From the NCBI GenBank assembly GCA_001792895.1, contig MARA01000026.1, positions 248,001 through 312,000 on the forward strand: a stretch of DNA of 64,000 bases. Direction: 5' to 3'. Numbering within the stretch: position 1 is the first letter of the stretch; every line of letters begins with the position of its first letter. This DNA comes from Lentinus brumalis (taxonomy: Eukaryota > Basidiomycota > Agaricomycetes > Polyporales > Polyporaceae). Both the position numbers and the translations under genes were made by a program. The notes under the pieces were generated by a model, which was not told the DNA's origin, searched no databases, and saw only the letters and a program-made list of their open reading frames with translations. Shown piece by piece: positions 46,791 through 58,302 of the stretch.

Positions 46791-48814
46791 GGGGAGAGCT
46801 GGCGGTGACGACCGAGCTTGGTTGAGGGAAGAGGAGGCTGCTCCCCGAGCTCTGCTACAGTGGTTGTTGTGCAAGTGCTGATCAATTCGTGGGCGCGTGA
46901 GGATGCAGCGTGTGGTTGTGGGAGCAAGTCGCCCTATGTCGCTCACGCCATTGACTTTTCTACTTTTTATCATAGTCCGTCATGCTCAACGTCTTCAAGT
47001 TTCCCGAGGCCGGTTGGCAGGCCTCGAGTGGACAGTAGCAACCTAGAACGCGGATGTGTTATGTCACTCGCCTGCTATGAGGATCAGCCACGTTCTGTTC
47101 GGGTGCTGCGACGGGAGTACAGTGACTTAAGGATCGATACACGGACGCTCGAGTGCTCCCGCATACTCAGCTTCTGGAACGAAGACTTATCGCCGTTCTA
47201 CAAGGAGCGCACTCGTGTGAAACGAACTTGCAGTCGGTGAAGAGTACACCGCGTTGTATCACCGACCCGAAGACCCTGGGAGAGAATTGCGTGAGTAAGC
47301 TTCATCGATAGTAGGTGAGAGTATACCGATCGGTAAATGTACCTACGTACCCAGACATACCCTCACTCCATGAGCCGACACCGGCAGTCATATGGAGTTC
47401 ACTTAGTTGCCGTCACTGTCTATGATCGCTGCTGGGATTGCTGCATGCCTGAGACACACAGCGACGATTAAGTATGCCGGAGAACGACTCAGTAAAGGCA
47501 AGCAGCAAATGTATCACCGAGGGAAGAATTGCAATGGCATGAACAAGACTTCCATAGGCGCGCACCTGCGGCTGTTGCCGGCGACTCCGAGAATCGTGAT
47601 GGTAGGCTACTCAACACTGTGACCTGAACTTGTTTTTAGTTTCGACCATGCTCTCTCCTGGGCTCTCCTCGATGCCATGCGTGAAACAAAGTGGTTCCAC
47701 GGACACTCTATATCGTTCGACCCGTTTTCGCTGCAAGAAAAGCACACGTGTTACAGTAAGTAAGCTTAAGTATGTCGCTTCACTGCGCTCACTAGCCACT
47801 ACTTTGGAATGCATACAGACACCCTCACATGCTGAATGGCATGCAGTCCGTGATAGCCGGATTTACTATGCGTATCCGACGGAGACGGACTCTGACTCCC
47901 TAGACACGCCGGTCGGATCACGATTCACATACTACGGAGGTTAGTAGTACTAGTAGGTGGCATGCTGCATCTCGTTGTTAACATTTCAAACTTGTCATGG
48001 ATATGGCTGATTACAGGGCTCCAGATATGAGAAGGTAAGAGTAGTTGCTGCCATGAATGCGCCTTTGAACGCGCATTTTCGTGCACTCAACAACTTGAAG
48101 ATAGATGTCGTCTCTCATGACCCGAACGTAGCTGCAGTTACTCCACACGAACCAAGGCTATATAGTCAACCGAAGGTCGAGTTTGACACACAGTAATGAC
48201 CGCGGACGGACTCCGCGACCAGGTCACAACTCCTTCCAACGGCATGTCGGCAGAACCTCCTCGCGCGTGTCGACCGTCGAATTGACAATTTCGACATGGC
48301 TTCACATTCTACCGCTCTGGACTTGGTGACGCGCATCTACAAGTCCGATGCGTGCTTCTCGAACCTATCCACATCGTACGGTGGCCCAGCGTTACGTGGA
48401 CGACTCGGAGGGTTGTCTCCGGTCCGCACCACAGTCGTTGGCACGTACGGAGACAGATAGCTGCAGCTACAAGTGAGTACTACTTGCACTTCGAACTCAA
48501 CACATTCCTCAGGCTACTGTACCGTGGCAATGTACGACAGATCAGGCTTACGCGCGAAACGCGTGTTGTCCGAAGCGTCTCACGGCGCTCGGCAACAGTT
48601 GGCATCAACCTTCGAACTCAAATCTTGTCCGTACCGCTGTCTCCTGAGCGCCCTTCTCTTCTGCGAAGTCCTCGACGGAGAAGCCCGCTTCGCGCCTTAG
48701 TCACTCAAGTGATCGCTCAGGTCTCGCGCGTTAGCATCCTCTGTCAAGCGAACCGGGAGGTGGGTCTGCAGCTATCCGGCGGAGAGTTCGCCTGGAGTAG
48801 TCGCCCGCAACGGC
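46791..48814. other. Gene-free stretch upstream of reductase B
   Basis: About 2 kb with no supported gene. Small frames on both strands have no recognisable content. The last few hundred bases are the promoter region of reductase B. Confidence 0.45.
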
Positions 48815-48821
48815 TATAAAA
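48815..48821 (+). promoter_or_regulatory. TATA box of adenylate-forming reductase B
   Basis: TATAAAA 102 bases before the ATG at 48923, followed by a CA-rich leader. Confidence 0.6.
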
Positions 48822-48922
48822 TGGCGAGGACGAACGTCAATGTCGTTCATTCGCATCCACTCCTCACAACACCAACACCACCAGTGTTCTAGGCCTGATA
48901 ACCCACATACAAGCATCACAAC

Positions 48923-51900
48923 ATGCCTCTCGACCTCGCTACCCTCCCCGCGCACGTCACTACCGACTTTCACCCATCCACCGAGCTCGTCAAGCAGACG
49001 GACTTTGTCCTCCCGAAGGTCTACGAGTGGCACGCGAAGGAGAACCCGAACTACCCGCTCTTCGTCTACCACGATGGTGATCATTTCCAGTATATTACGT
49101 ACTCGCAGGCCAACCGTGCCATGGACCGCATCGCACGGTTTGTTGCATCGATAGTAGGCACTGGACACGCTACCCCGCCTGTCGTGGCGCTCTTTGCAAA
49201 TGCAGGTGAGTCTTCATATTTTCCTCCCCCGCTGAACGAGCCGGCTAACAGCGATACAGACACGATCACCTACTTCGTCACGGCCGTCGGTATCATGCGG
49301 GCGGGATGCACGCTGTTCCCCGTGTCTACCCGCAATGCCGCCGTCGCCGTCGCCGACATGTTCAAGCGCACGGCGACTGGGCATATGATCATCTCCTCCG
49401 ACGCTGTCTTGCGAGAGGCTGCCAAGGATGCCCTCGAGGAGCTCGCGAAGGTGGAGCACAGTGTGGTCCAGCTCGACTTGCCGACCTTCGAAGACCTCTT
49501 CGCGGAGAACTTGGACGCTACGAGCCCGCTGGAGGCCGTTGTGGAGCTCCCGACCACTTTTGACATGAACACACTGGCTTCCATCATGCACTCGTCAGGT
49601 ACGGTTGCTCGCGCATAGCAATTGCCCGGGGCTCGACACCTGATGACTTTGCGAAGGTTCCACCGGCCACCCAAAGACCATTGGCTGGACTCACAAGATG
49701 ATGGGCAGATGGGCAAGGCTTCCTCGTGAGTCACCGCAGCTGCTCCCAACCAAAGCGCTATATTCACTTACAGATTCCTCACGACAGTAACGGGTGATCT
49801 GGACCTCCACCAGGCGGTCATGGGTTCCCAGGGGACACCCATGTTCCACGGCCTCGGGTCGTTTATGTATGCTGCAGCGGTACGTACAGCAGTCTCTTCA
49901 TGAGCGTAATATGTGGCTAAACTTAGTTGTCGCTCACTCAGCCTACGGTTGGCTTCATCGTCGCCGTGTTCAAGCCGGCTGTGCCTCCCACCGTGCCCAC
50001 CCCGGACGCTGTCTGGCAAAGCTTCGTCGAGACGGGCACGGACTTCTCTTGGAACGTGCCCTCCTTCATCGAGGTGACACCTTGCGCACATGCTAAGTAG
50101 TGCGGGCTATATTCTGACTGCGCTTCTTGCAGGAGTGGTCCCGGGACCCCGAAAAGGTGGACCACATGAAGCAAATGCGCGGTTTGGTACGGCATGTATC
50201 CCGCTATACCGTGCCTCAGTGGACTCACGAAGGTGTCATAGATGTACGGCGGCGCTGCGCTCAACGAAGAGGTTGGGGACTCTCTTGCCAGCAAGGGCGT
50301 CTCCCTCTACGGCTTCTATGGACTGTGAGTCTGCCGACGATCTCTGTCGGTTTCTAAGCAGCTGACTGAATCATGGCGATACTCAGCACTGAGGCAGGCT
50401 TGGTCAACAACTTTAACCGCAGTGAGTATTCTCGGCTTAGAAGCGCTCGACAAGTGTGGCTAACTCCGCCAATAGCGAATCCGGGAAAGAACTGGGCATG
50501 GTGGGAGCCCAACCCCGACGCTGAGCTTGTCTTCTCTCCGGCTGGGGACGGCACTTACGAAGTCATTGTCCTCGTGAGTAGCTCGACCTAATACCGCCTC
50601 ACCAATGTCCCTCATCCACGCCTTGTTAGTCGCCTGCGGACATCCCGCTACCCAAGACAAACACGACGATTGGCGACCGCGAGGCATACGCCACCAGTGA
50701 TCTCGTCATCCCCCATCCCACGAGGCCAGGCACATGGAAGATTGTCGGCCGGGCAGATGAGCAAATCATTCTCTCCAACGGCGAGAAGACGAATCCAATT
50801 CCCCTCGGTGGGTATGGCATGAACTCCTCCACAATTTCTGATACTTACGGCCGAACAGAGAAGATCATAAACGATGATCCGCACGTCAAGTGCTCTATCA
50901 TGTTCGGACGCGGCAAGTTCCAGAACGGCGTGCTCATCGAGCCTACCGAGGACTATGCGTTCGATCCGAGCGACGTCAAGAAGCTCGAAGTGTACAGGAA
51001 TAAGATCTGGTGCGCCCCACCGTGACGAGCCTGACCCATGTCCACTCATCATGACATTCAGGCCGACCATCGAGCGCGTAAACGAATACGCTCCCCAGCA
51101 CTCTCGAATCTTCAAGGAGGTCAGTACTGCTCGCGCTGCTCTCCGCTACTGTCTATGAATAGTGCTTAACATGTCTGCAGATGATCATTGTCACCTCGCC
51201 ATCCAAGCCATTCCAATTCACCGAGAAGAGGCAACCGCGCCGAAACTTCATCTTGAAGGCATACAACGATGAGATTGAAGACCTCTACAAGGAAATCGAG
51301 AACAGCTCGCAGAGCGAATTCGCCGCTCCCACCGTCTGGGACTCCTCGAGCACACTGGATTTCGTGCGCACCGTAGTGCAGAGCACCCTCCGCCGTGACA
51401 TCGGCGATGCAGATGACATCTTCCGCAACGGAGGCGACAGGTACCGTGCTCACTTACTGACTGCGTAACCTCTGTTTAACGATCAATGAATCCTAGTCTT
51501 CAAGCGACATACATACGCAACACGATCCTCCGCGCGCTCCGGGAGGCGAACAAGGACGCTCCCAAGCGACTCCCCGCCAACCTCGTCTTTGCCGCCCCGA
51601 CCATCTCCGCTCTCTCCCGTGTCGTCTATGGCGCTGTCAGCACTGACGGGCCAAGCGCCTCGCACACCGCTGCCGATCTCTGGAAGTATGTTGAGAAGTA
51701 CTCTTCCAATCTCCCCGCTCGGCCAGAGATCCTCAAGACGCGACCCACTGGCAAGGAGGTTGTCATCATCACTGGAACGACGGGTGGCTTCGGCTGCGAT
51801 ACCCTCGAGCACCTGCTTCGTGACGAAGCTGTGGGGAAGGTGTATGCCTTCAACCGCAAGGGCTCGAAGGCCATGGAACGTCAGCGCGCGCAGTTCAAGG

Positions 51901-53031
51901 CGCGCGGCTTGGACGAGACGCTGCTGGACTCGCCTAAGTTCGTCATGGTCGAATCTGTCCTTCACGAGCGCGACTTCGGACTGGAACCAGCATTCCTCGA
52001 GGAGATTCGGACCTCCGTTACTCACATCATGCACAACGGTCAGTGATGTCCTCTCATGATGGATCACCTGGACTCATGTCCTTTCGCCCGCAGCTTGGAA
52101 GGTAAACTTCAACATCACCATCCCCTCGTTCGAAGTCGACATCCAGGGCGCACGGAACTTCGTCGACCTTGCCTTGAGCTCTCCGTACACCCAGCCTCCT
52201 TCCATCATCTTCGTCAGCTCCGTTGGTATCTTCGCAAGTGAGCATCAATCATACTGGCCCGGCTATTACTATGCTGACGATGGAGCAGACTACAACGGTC
52301 CTTCCCCCGTGCCGGAGACTCCCGTGGATGACCCGACTGTCCCGTTCGGGAGTGGCTACCCCGAGTCCAAGTGGGTCACGGAGCGCGTCCTGCAGAACGT
52401 CTCCGCAAAAACCGACGTGCACACAATCGTCATGAGACTTGGCCAGGTTGCCGGTGACAGGCTGGGATACTGGAACGAGAAGGAGTGGTTCCCTTCCCTC
52501 GTCAAGTCCGCTCTCTTCCAGAAGTGTCTTCCCGACATCGAAGGAGTGCGTGATTGTTGCGTCGCCTGGATTCCAGTTGCTGACTGATTTCGATCTTTGA
52601 TACAGGATATTTCCTGGTTCCCCGCGTATGAAGCCGCGAAGGCTTTTGCTGAGATGCGGCACTCGCCAGAGCCGTTCCTGCACCTCATCCACCCACGTCC
52701 TGCGCGCTGGCATACGGTCATGGCACCAATTGCTGAGCTTTTCAGCGTCCCTCTCGTCCCATACGAACAGTGGGTCTCCGCGCTCGAGACGAGCGTCGAG
52801 GCTGGCTCAGCGGCAGAGGTCGAGATGATGCGGCAGAATCCAGCTCTGCGCATCCTGCCCTTCTTCAAAGCTGCGAAGGAGCCCGTAGACGGCAGGGAGG
52901 CTTTCGGGTTTGTCTTCTTGTCGACTGACAAGGCGACCAAGGTTTCGGAATCACTCGCTCAGATGCCGATGCTCGATGCAGAACGGGCGAAGTTGTGGGT
53001 GGCCGCGTGGAAGAAGTCGGGATTCCTGTGA
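48923..53031 (+). CDS. Adenylate-forming reductase B (A-T-R, NRPS-like)
   Basis: Close paralogue of reductase A with the same domain order and nearly the same intron positions; about 1,040 residues. Adenylation motifs are MHSSGSTGHPKTIGWT, YGLTEAGLV, YATSDLV and VGRADEQIILSNGEK. The carrier motif is GGDSLQAT. The reductase part has TGTTGGFGCDTLEHLL, the FVSSVGIFA strand and YPESKW with Tyr-x3-Lys. The substrate-pocket neighbourhood differs from A (MFHGLGSF versus MFHAMGAF; WAWWEPN versus WQYWSVA), so the two may use different acids. It lacks the intron that A has after the GEK motif. The acceptor of the intron after WARLP must be the downstream CGACAG (ending 49790) to keep the frame. It lies on the opposite strand from A and converges with the transcription-factor gene on its right. 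Intact. Confidence 0.93.
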
Positions 53032-53600
53032 GGCGTGATGTGTTCCTAGGTCGCTGATGTATGTTCGACGCACAACGAATGATTGTCATAGCTAACAGTC
53101 TGTGGTGATTGTGATCCTTCTGTGCAGTGTGGCAGCGGTCCTTGGACGACCTCAGTACTGGTAGAGTACAATTCGCCCGTATAAGTATGCGCTTTTAGGT
53201 AGTCGACAGTAAGTATAATGAAAGCCCCTCCGGGCAGACCTGGCCACGTGGCCCGTAACGTCGATGTTGAAATGATGGGACCGCTGGATGACGAGGGTTG
53301 TGGTCCGATTCATGTCAACAGTCTCATGGTGATACCAAGAAGCACGGGTGGTGAATCACAGAATGGTCGTACAGTATGTACATGAGGGCTATAGTACAGT
53401 ATGAGTAACAGGCAATGGTATGTACGTGGTGTATATGGTACAGGCGTAGTATGTACATGACGGCTATGCAAGGTTGACGATTTGCGTCAGACACGAGGAC
53501 TAGATAGATTGGCAGGCGACGATAGACGAGACAAGAACCACGGGAATATTCGAGCATGTCCTCATTGGAGAGTGTTTCGTATTCACTAGTCTGGGCCCGA
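53032..53600. other. Intergenic between converging genes
   Basis: It contains the 24-base motif also found at 28810-28833 (here 53224-53247) and several GTATGTACATG-type short repeats (about 53370-53460). No gene. Confidence 0.5.
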
Positions 53601-56200
53601 CTAACCTCGCCCATAACCGAACTGATGCGCCCATGCGAGCAATCCTGACGCGTACTCCTGCCCGCATGCGTTGCACAGCGTAGCGGGACCGCAAGGGCCC
53701 TGTAGATACTGGTTAGCATATAATCTCACAACGTAAAAGTACGAACATGACGCCACTCTCGCCTTTCGAGCGGACGAGCGCCGCACCCGGTGCAGATCGT
53801 GTATTTTTCTATCATGCTATATGTCGGCTGACGATGATTGTAAGTACAGACGAACAGAAAGACCGAGCATGACAAACGTACGCCGGCGCCCCTTGGACGG
53901 GGAATGCGGTGATATGGCCAGTGTTCGAAGGCGCTGTCGTCGAGATCTAGAAGCGAGGAGAGCTTCAGTGAGGTGTGTGGTTGCTTTTGCAAGCAGACAG
54001 TTATCATTACCGTTGAGAGAATGCTGCGGAGGAGGGTAAGCTGCCTGAGGAACGATGGGGGCGGACGTCCCTGAGTACGATGGGTCTTCGAAAGTACTGT
54101 AGAGATTCGACCATAGCGGCGCGTCACACGTCACAGGCCGGTCGACGTGCCGCTATTTGGCCTGTATGTCACAGGTCACAGGGGGTCCCGCCGCTAGCGG
54201 CGGGCCAAAGTATGGCGTTTTCGGGCGGTTAGATGGCCAAATCCGGAAATTTTCGCCGCCTACGGCGGCGGTGTCACAGGTCACCGGGGCCCTCGCCGCT
54301 ATGTCGGACCCTACGGGTCCGTGTCACACCCCGGACCCCCGCCGCTACGGTCGAATCTCTACAGTATCAGAAGTTGACGCTGATAAGAGGCGACCGGAGT
54401 TGAGCGAGAGACTTACAGGGCGGGAGTGGTTGATGCGTTTCATGCAGATGATCTGGCATGTACATGCCGGCAGTACCCGGGACGGATCGACAGTCCATCG
54501 GGGTCTCGGCGGGTACGTGATGGTCAGCTCCAGAGCGGACGAACGCGGCCGTGTTAGAAGAGAAAGGACTGGAGGGGAAGGTATCGACGTTTGCTGTCTG
54601 TGGACCGGGCAGGCGATTAGCACGTTTGCGAGCGTGTAAGACGGAAGGACCATACGGCGGACGGCGCCGTCGAAACGAAGGTCCACGGATGAGTTGCATC
54701 GGGACGAGGTGAACGGCGGGGAGCTGCGGACGCGGTCTTCGCGAGCCTGGATACAAAGGCGATGTCGAGAGAGTTCGTGTTCGATGTGGATACGCGGGAC
54801 TGCACGTGCGCGTTCGCGTTGACGTCGCGTAGTCCTGCTCGCGCTGCTTCTCCGCTGAGCGACAGCTGCGGCGCGTCGTATGCAGCGGATTGATGGGCGA
54901 GCGCGGGAAGCGAGGCTGGCTGGGGATTGGCGTTGGGTAATACGGAGGGGTGTCGTCGCTGCGGTCGTCGACGACGAACCGTCTTGAGACTATTAGTATT
55001 GGTCAACCGCTGTTGATCGGAATAGATGCGTACCTGTGATAACACAGAGCGGCCGGTGTCGCCCTGATGTTCGGCTCCTTGCTCAGCCAAACGGACATCG
55101 GTCGGCGGAGCCTGCCTTATGAGTTGATGGATGTTGCGCGAGGTTATCCAGCCACCCGGCGGCCCTGCAGCAGGTTCAGGGGGGTTCGGGGCACTCGATC
55201 GAAGACATGGTGAGGAGTGGATCTGCATGTGGATGGAATTCCAGTTGGGCGGTGCGTCGGCGCGCGGCGGGCGCGAGATGAGATGCGAGGACTCGGTCGC
55301 CATGGGTGTTGGCTGCTCAAGATCAAGATCACGCGACGAGCACATATTTCCAAGAAGATTCCGCGGAAGGCGGTCATTGACGCAAGACTAAGAAGGAGAT
55401 TGTCGTCAGCGAGGAAGGCTCTGGGTGGATACACTCATAGACTCACACTGAGATTAAGCTGCGAATGGGGTTGGGAAACAACGGGGCTGGTGTGGTCAGC
55501 ACGCGGGTGGAGGGAAAGCGGTGACGGGTAGGCGTTGCCGTACGAGGCGTGCGCGGAAATGGCTGGAAGGCCCGTCGACAGAGGTGCCTGCGATTCGGCG
55601 AGGGATGGGTGAGATATCGGAGATGGTTGCGTAAACGTCCGCGGCTCCCTCGAATCATAGTTCTCGCGTGCTACGCCGGTGTCGGAGGCAAATAGGGAGG
55701 GTCGTTGAGCGGGGAATGTGTTGACGCGAAGAGGGGTGGGGGTGGCGGCGGCGGGCCATGGTTGAGTTGGGCGTTGCAAGCCGGGCTCGGCGCGAGTAGT
55801 GAGGACGGAGTGCGCGAAGTTGGCGAACGCGGCAGTTGCTCGAGATGGAGGCGCATCAGGCGCGGCACGACACAGCCAACCGACTTCCAAGCATCGAGCG
55901 CATCGCACGCCGTCGCCTCTCATGCACTACAGATCGGTCAGATCGAGAACGAATTGTAAGAGGCACGTAGGAGGGGGTATTGCGACGTACTTTGATATTG
56001 CCAGCATCGCACCAAGCACAGGGAGGTTCTTCCCAGTGTTCGTTCTCGCGGGCTAGCTCAGTGTGAGCAGGGAGTTCGTTGGATACCTAAGGTCCGTATG
56101 ACGTGGCGGCCGACATGTGCGCGTAATGACGTTAGTCCGTACAAGTCGCCTTCTGTTCTGCCACAACCGCTGGACGTACATGTAAGTGATCGTGATCCAT
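53601..56200 (-). CDS. Putative transcription factor with Zn2Cys6-like cluster and C-terminal GATA-type finger
   Basis: Probable DNA-binding regulator. Exon 1 is MDHDHLH (56200-56180). Exon 2 begins VSNELPAHTELARENEHWEE and joins exon 3 to give CAWCDAGNIKCMRGDGVRCA and RCLEVGWLC. The spacing C-x2-C-x6-C-x7-C-x2-C-x6-C is that of Zn2Cys6 binuclear clusters, though the usual run of basic residues is missing. A long Pro/Ser-rich region follows (exons near 55918-55447 and 55385-55032, then to about 54425). The last exons (about 53805-53601) give CTGCGARPLERREW and then GPCGPATLCNACGQEYASGL, a GATA-type finger resembling WC-2. Exon boundaries between about 54990 and 53810 are uncertain because all three frames are open and a MITE sits there (54097-54364). 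The two finger regions may therefore belong to one gene or to two adjacent ones. The MITE may also have damaged it. Confidence 0.55.
54097..54364. mobile_element. MITE, 268 bp, TA-flanked, inside the transcription-factor gene
   Basis: The left end CTGTAGAGATTCGACCATAG... (54097-54121) and the inverted right end (54340-54364) match over about 25 bases with one mismatch. TA flanks both sides (54095-54096, 54365-54366). Subterminal GTCACACGTCACAGGCC is the inverse of GGCCTGTGACGTGTGAC in the 15.5 kb element, so both belong to one family despite different outer ends. The interior is GC-rich with many palindromes such as CGCCGCTAGCGGCG. No coding capacity. Confidence 0.88.
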
Positions 56201-56962
56201 GCCGGAGCCGCTATGGCGTAGTCGACGAGCGGCTCAGCGCAAGCGGCGCATCCACAGGGCCGATCACGGACAATCCGGCCTTAAGTCCGTTGGTGACGGT
56301 AGCAGGCCGCAGGACGGGGACGGCAAGAAAAGAAGAACACCGACGATGAGGAGGAAAGACTAGCAGCGATTGAAGAACCAGATGGAGACCGTTGAGTGGG
56401 AAAGGATGGGAGAGCGGGGGACGAGAGGGCAAGAAGAGGCGGGCTACTGGAACAGAGTTTGGATAAATGAGGATCTAGATTGACTGTACAGAACTCGATT
56501 CGGTTCAAACCCTAGATTGACGCTGGCAACCCGCGGCATTATCCGATCAGCCGACCGACATGACTCCGTGAATCACGGAGTAGGTGTTGTCGCCAGCGGC
56601 GCGCGGATCCGTCACTCCGATGCACAATCATACAGCAAGCACAACAATGTAATATACGGCGGCATACATGCCCGATGCGTGCGCCATACAGAGAAAGGGC
56701 GCATGTATCATACGTCCCGTGCGACAAGACTCCGGCGACCGGCGTCGTACACTAGTACAGAGAAAGGAATGGACGAGATGGTGGTGATGGCTCATAAAGA
56801 GGGGCTCGGCCCGAGATGACATAGGGAGTTGTCCATAGCTGAAATAGGTGGATCAACATATATGGCCCTTCCTGGGGCGCTATACGCGGTAGGGCCGCGA
56901 GCATGGTGCGGCGGGAGCCAGTCGTATACAACAGGCTAGAGAAGTTGATGGCCGTGCCGGTA
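56201..56962. other. Intergenic upstream of the transcription factor
   Basis: No gene supported. It contains the perfect short palindrome ACTCCGTGAATCACGGAGT (about 56564-56582). Confidence 0.5.
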
Positions 56963-58075
56963 TTAAGTAAGACGAAGGCGGAGGCGGAATGCTGGTTCAC
57001 GGAGGGGCATGGTGAGAATCCAAAGCGCGTTGGATGGTACCGTGAGCGGCTCGAAAGCGGGATTTAAAGGTATAATGGCATACTGACCAGGCGTTGGTAG
57101 AGTTGTATTGAAAGCGGGGACCCAGCCACGGCCAGTCAATCGAAGAGGGATCTTCGCCTTCGGGGACTCCGGCGTGAGGCAGAAATCGAAGAACATGGCG
57201 ACCCTCTCGCCGAAGAAAAGGTAGTCCCACATGTCGAGCTCCTCTCGGTACTCGCTTCCCCCGAACGTGTAGCCCCTCGCCTCGTATTTTGCTATCGCGA
57301 CCTTGTCTCGAGGCTTGAGCAGTCCAATCTTCAGGGCACCCCGCCGCGCGAGCGTGGCCCGGGGGAAGCCGCAGAAGCAGGCGTCGGGTGATATGAAATT
57401 CATCACCGCGCTGGACCAGAAAAATCGAAGGGGAGTGATGGCGTTGTTGGAGGGGCTGCGGATGACGTCCACGCGACGCCCGTTGGGGGTGTAAAACCGC
57501 CGTACCGACCGGAGTCCCCGAGCAGCGTCGATGGAACGCCCTGGGACGTTGTCCTCGTCCGACTCATACTCGGTGTCGCTGCCGCTTTCGTGGTCGAGTA
57601 CGACAGGCGGAAGCTGGTCATAGATAGTGGGAAGACGTGACGAAGACAAGGAATCGGATCCTTCATCGGTCTCGGTCTTAACAGCATCGTCGGAACCCGC
57701 GGCCTGGGACGGCGGCGTTTTGCTCCAGTTAAGACCTTCAGGAGACTGTACTGTTCGAAGGAAGGAAGTCCAATTCCCATCCGCGACGTATATGTCGAGG
57801 TCGTTGGGATGCCAGCCGCTGTCCGGCATAAAGAAGTAGAGGGCGGTGGATCCAGATATGACGGCCGCGTGCTCCCGGATGACTCGATTGAATAGCTCAA
57901 CATTCGTCACGTACGGACGTATGAGCTCGTCGTACCGCCGGCGCAGAGATACTGCGACGGCAGAGTAGAACGCACGGGCAACCCGACGCCACATGGCAGC
58001 CGTTTTCCAGTCGCTCTCGTAAACGACAAGGACGAGGATTTCCACAGGCAGTCTGTTCAGGTTGTTAACGCTCAT
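56963..58075 (-). CDS. Nucleotidyltransferase-fold protein, basidiomycete family, intronless
   Basis: Single open frame of about 370 residues starting MSVNNLNRLPVEILVLVVYE, an F-box-like N-terminus (LPVEIL...WRRVARAFYSAVAVSL). It is followed by VISGSTALYFF-MPDSGWHPNDLDIYV, which matches the GS-x-D-x-D signature of nucleotidyltransferase folds. A Ser/Glu-rich acidic linker (57750-57540) and a conserved-looking C-terminal half (TPNGRRVDVIRS, TPLRFFWSSAVMNFISPDA, MWDYLFFGERVAMFFDFC) follow. Families like this are expanded in basidiomycetes and their function is not known to me. An ATG at 58096 is also in frame. The ATG at 58075 overlaps the stop of the upstream 76-codon ORF as ATGA. Confidence 0.75.
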   Translation of the reverse strand: MSVNNLNRLPVEILVLVVYESDWKTAAMWRRVARAFYSAVAVSLRRRYDELIRPYVTNVELFNRVIREHAAVISGSTALYFFMPDSGWHPNDLDIYVADGNWTSFLRTVQSPEGLNWSKTPPSQAAGSDDAVKTETDEGSDSLSSSRLPTIYDQLPPVVLDHESGSDTEYESDEDNVPGRSIDAARGLRSVRRFYTPNGRRVDVIRSPSNNAITPLRFFWSSAVMNFISPDACFCGFPRATLARRGALKIGLLKPRDKVAIAKYEARGYTFGGSEYREELDMWDYLFFGERVAMFFDFCLTPESPKAKIPLRLTGRGWVPAFNTTLPTPGQYAIIPLNPAFEPLTVPSNALWILTMPLREPAFRLRLRLT

Positions 58076-58302
58076 TCCACGTAGAGCATGTCGCATAGTA
58101 CACACTTTGCGAGGATGTGTCCGTTGTCCTTGGACATCGGCGCGCCGGCAGAGTTCGGGCTGTCTTGAACACGTTCAGACGACGAGCAGAGAGGCGGTGT
58201 CGCGCTTTGGGGGATGCGAGCGGCGGCCGCGATCTGGTCGGTGACGATTGCAGCAAGAGGGGGGAAGGTAGAAATTTCGCGGACGTCGAGCTCTTCGTAC
58301 AT
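58072..58302 (-). CDS. 76-codon upstream ORF overlapping the next gene by ATGA
   Basis: Opens with MYEELDVREISTFPPLAAIV after a good AAACC-ATG context and ends CVLCDMLYVE at a TGA (58074-58072). That stop overlaps the ATG (58075-58073) of the downstream coding region. Both are in the same direction with no intron signals between. It could be a real small protein on a bicistronic transcript, a regulatory upstream ORF, or a first exon whose splice I missed. No family recognised. Confidence 0.45.
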   Translation of the reverse strand: MYEELDVREISTFPPLAAIVTDQIAAAARIPQSATPPLCSSSERVQDSPNSAGAPMSKDNGHILAKCVLCDMLYVE

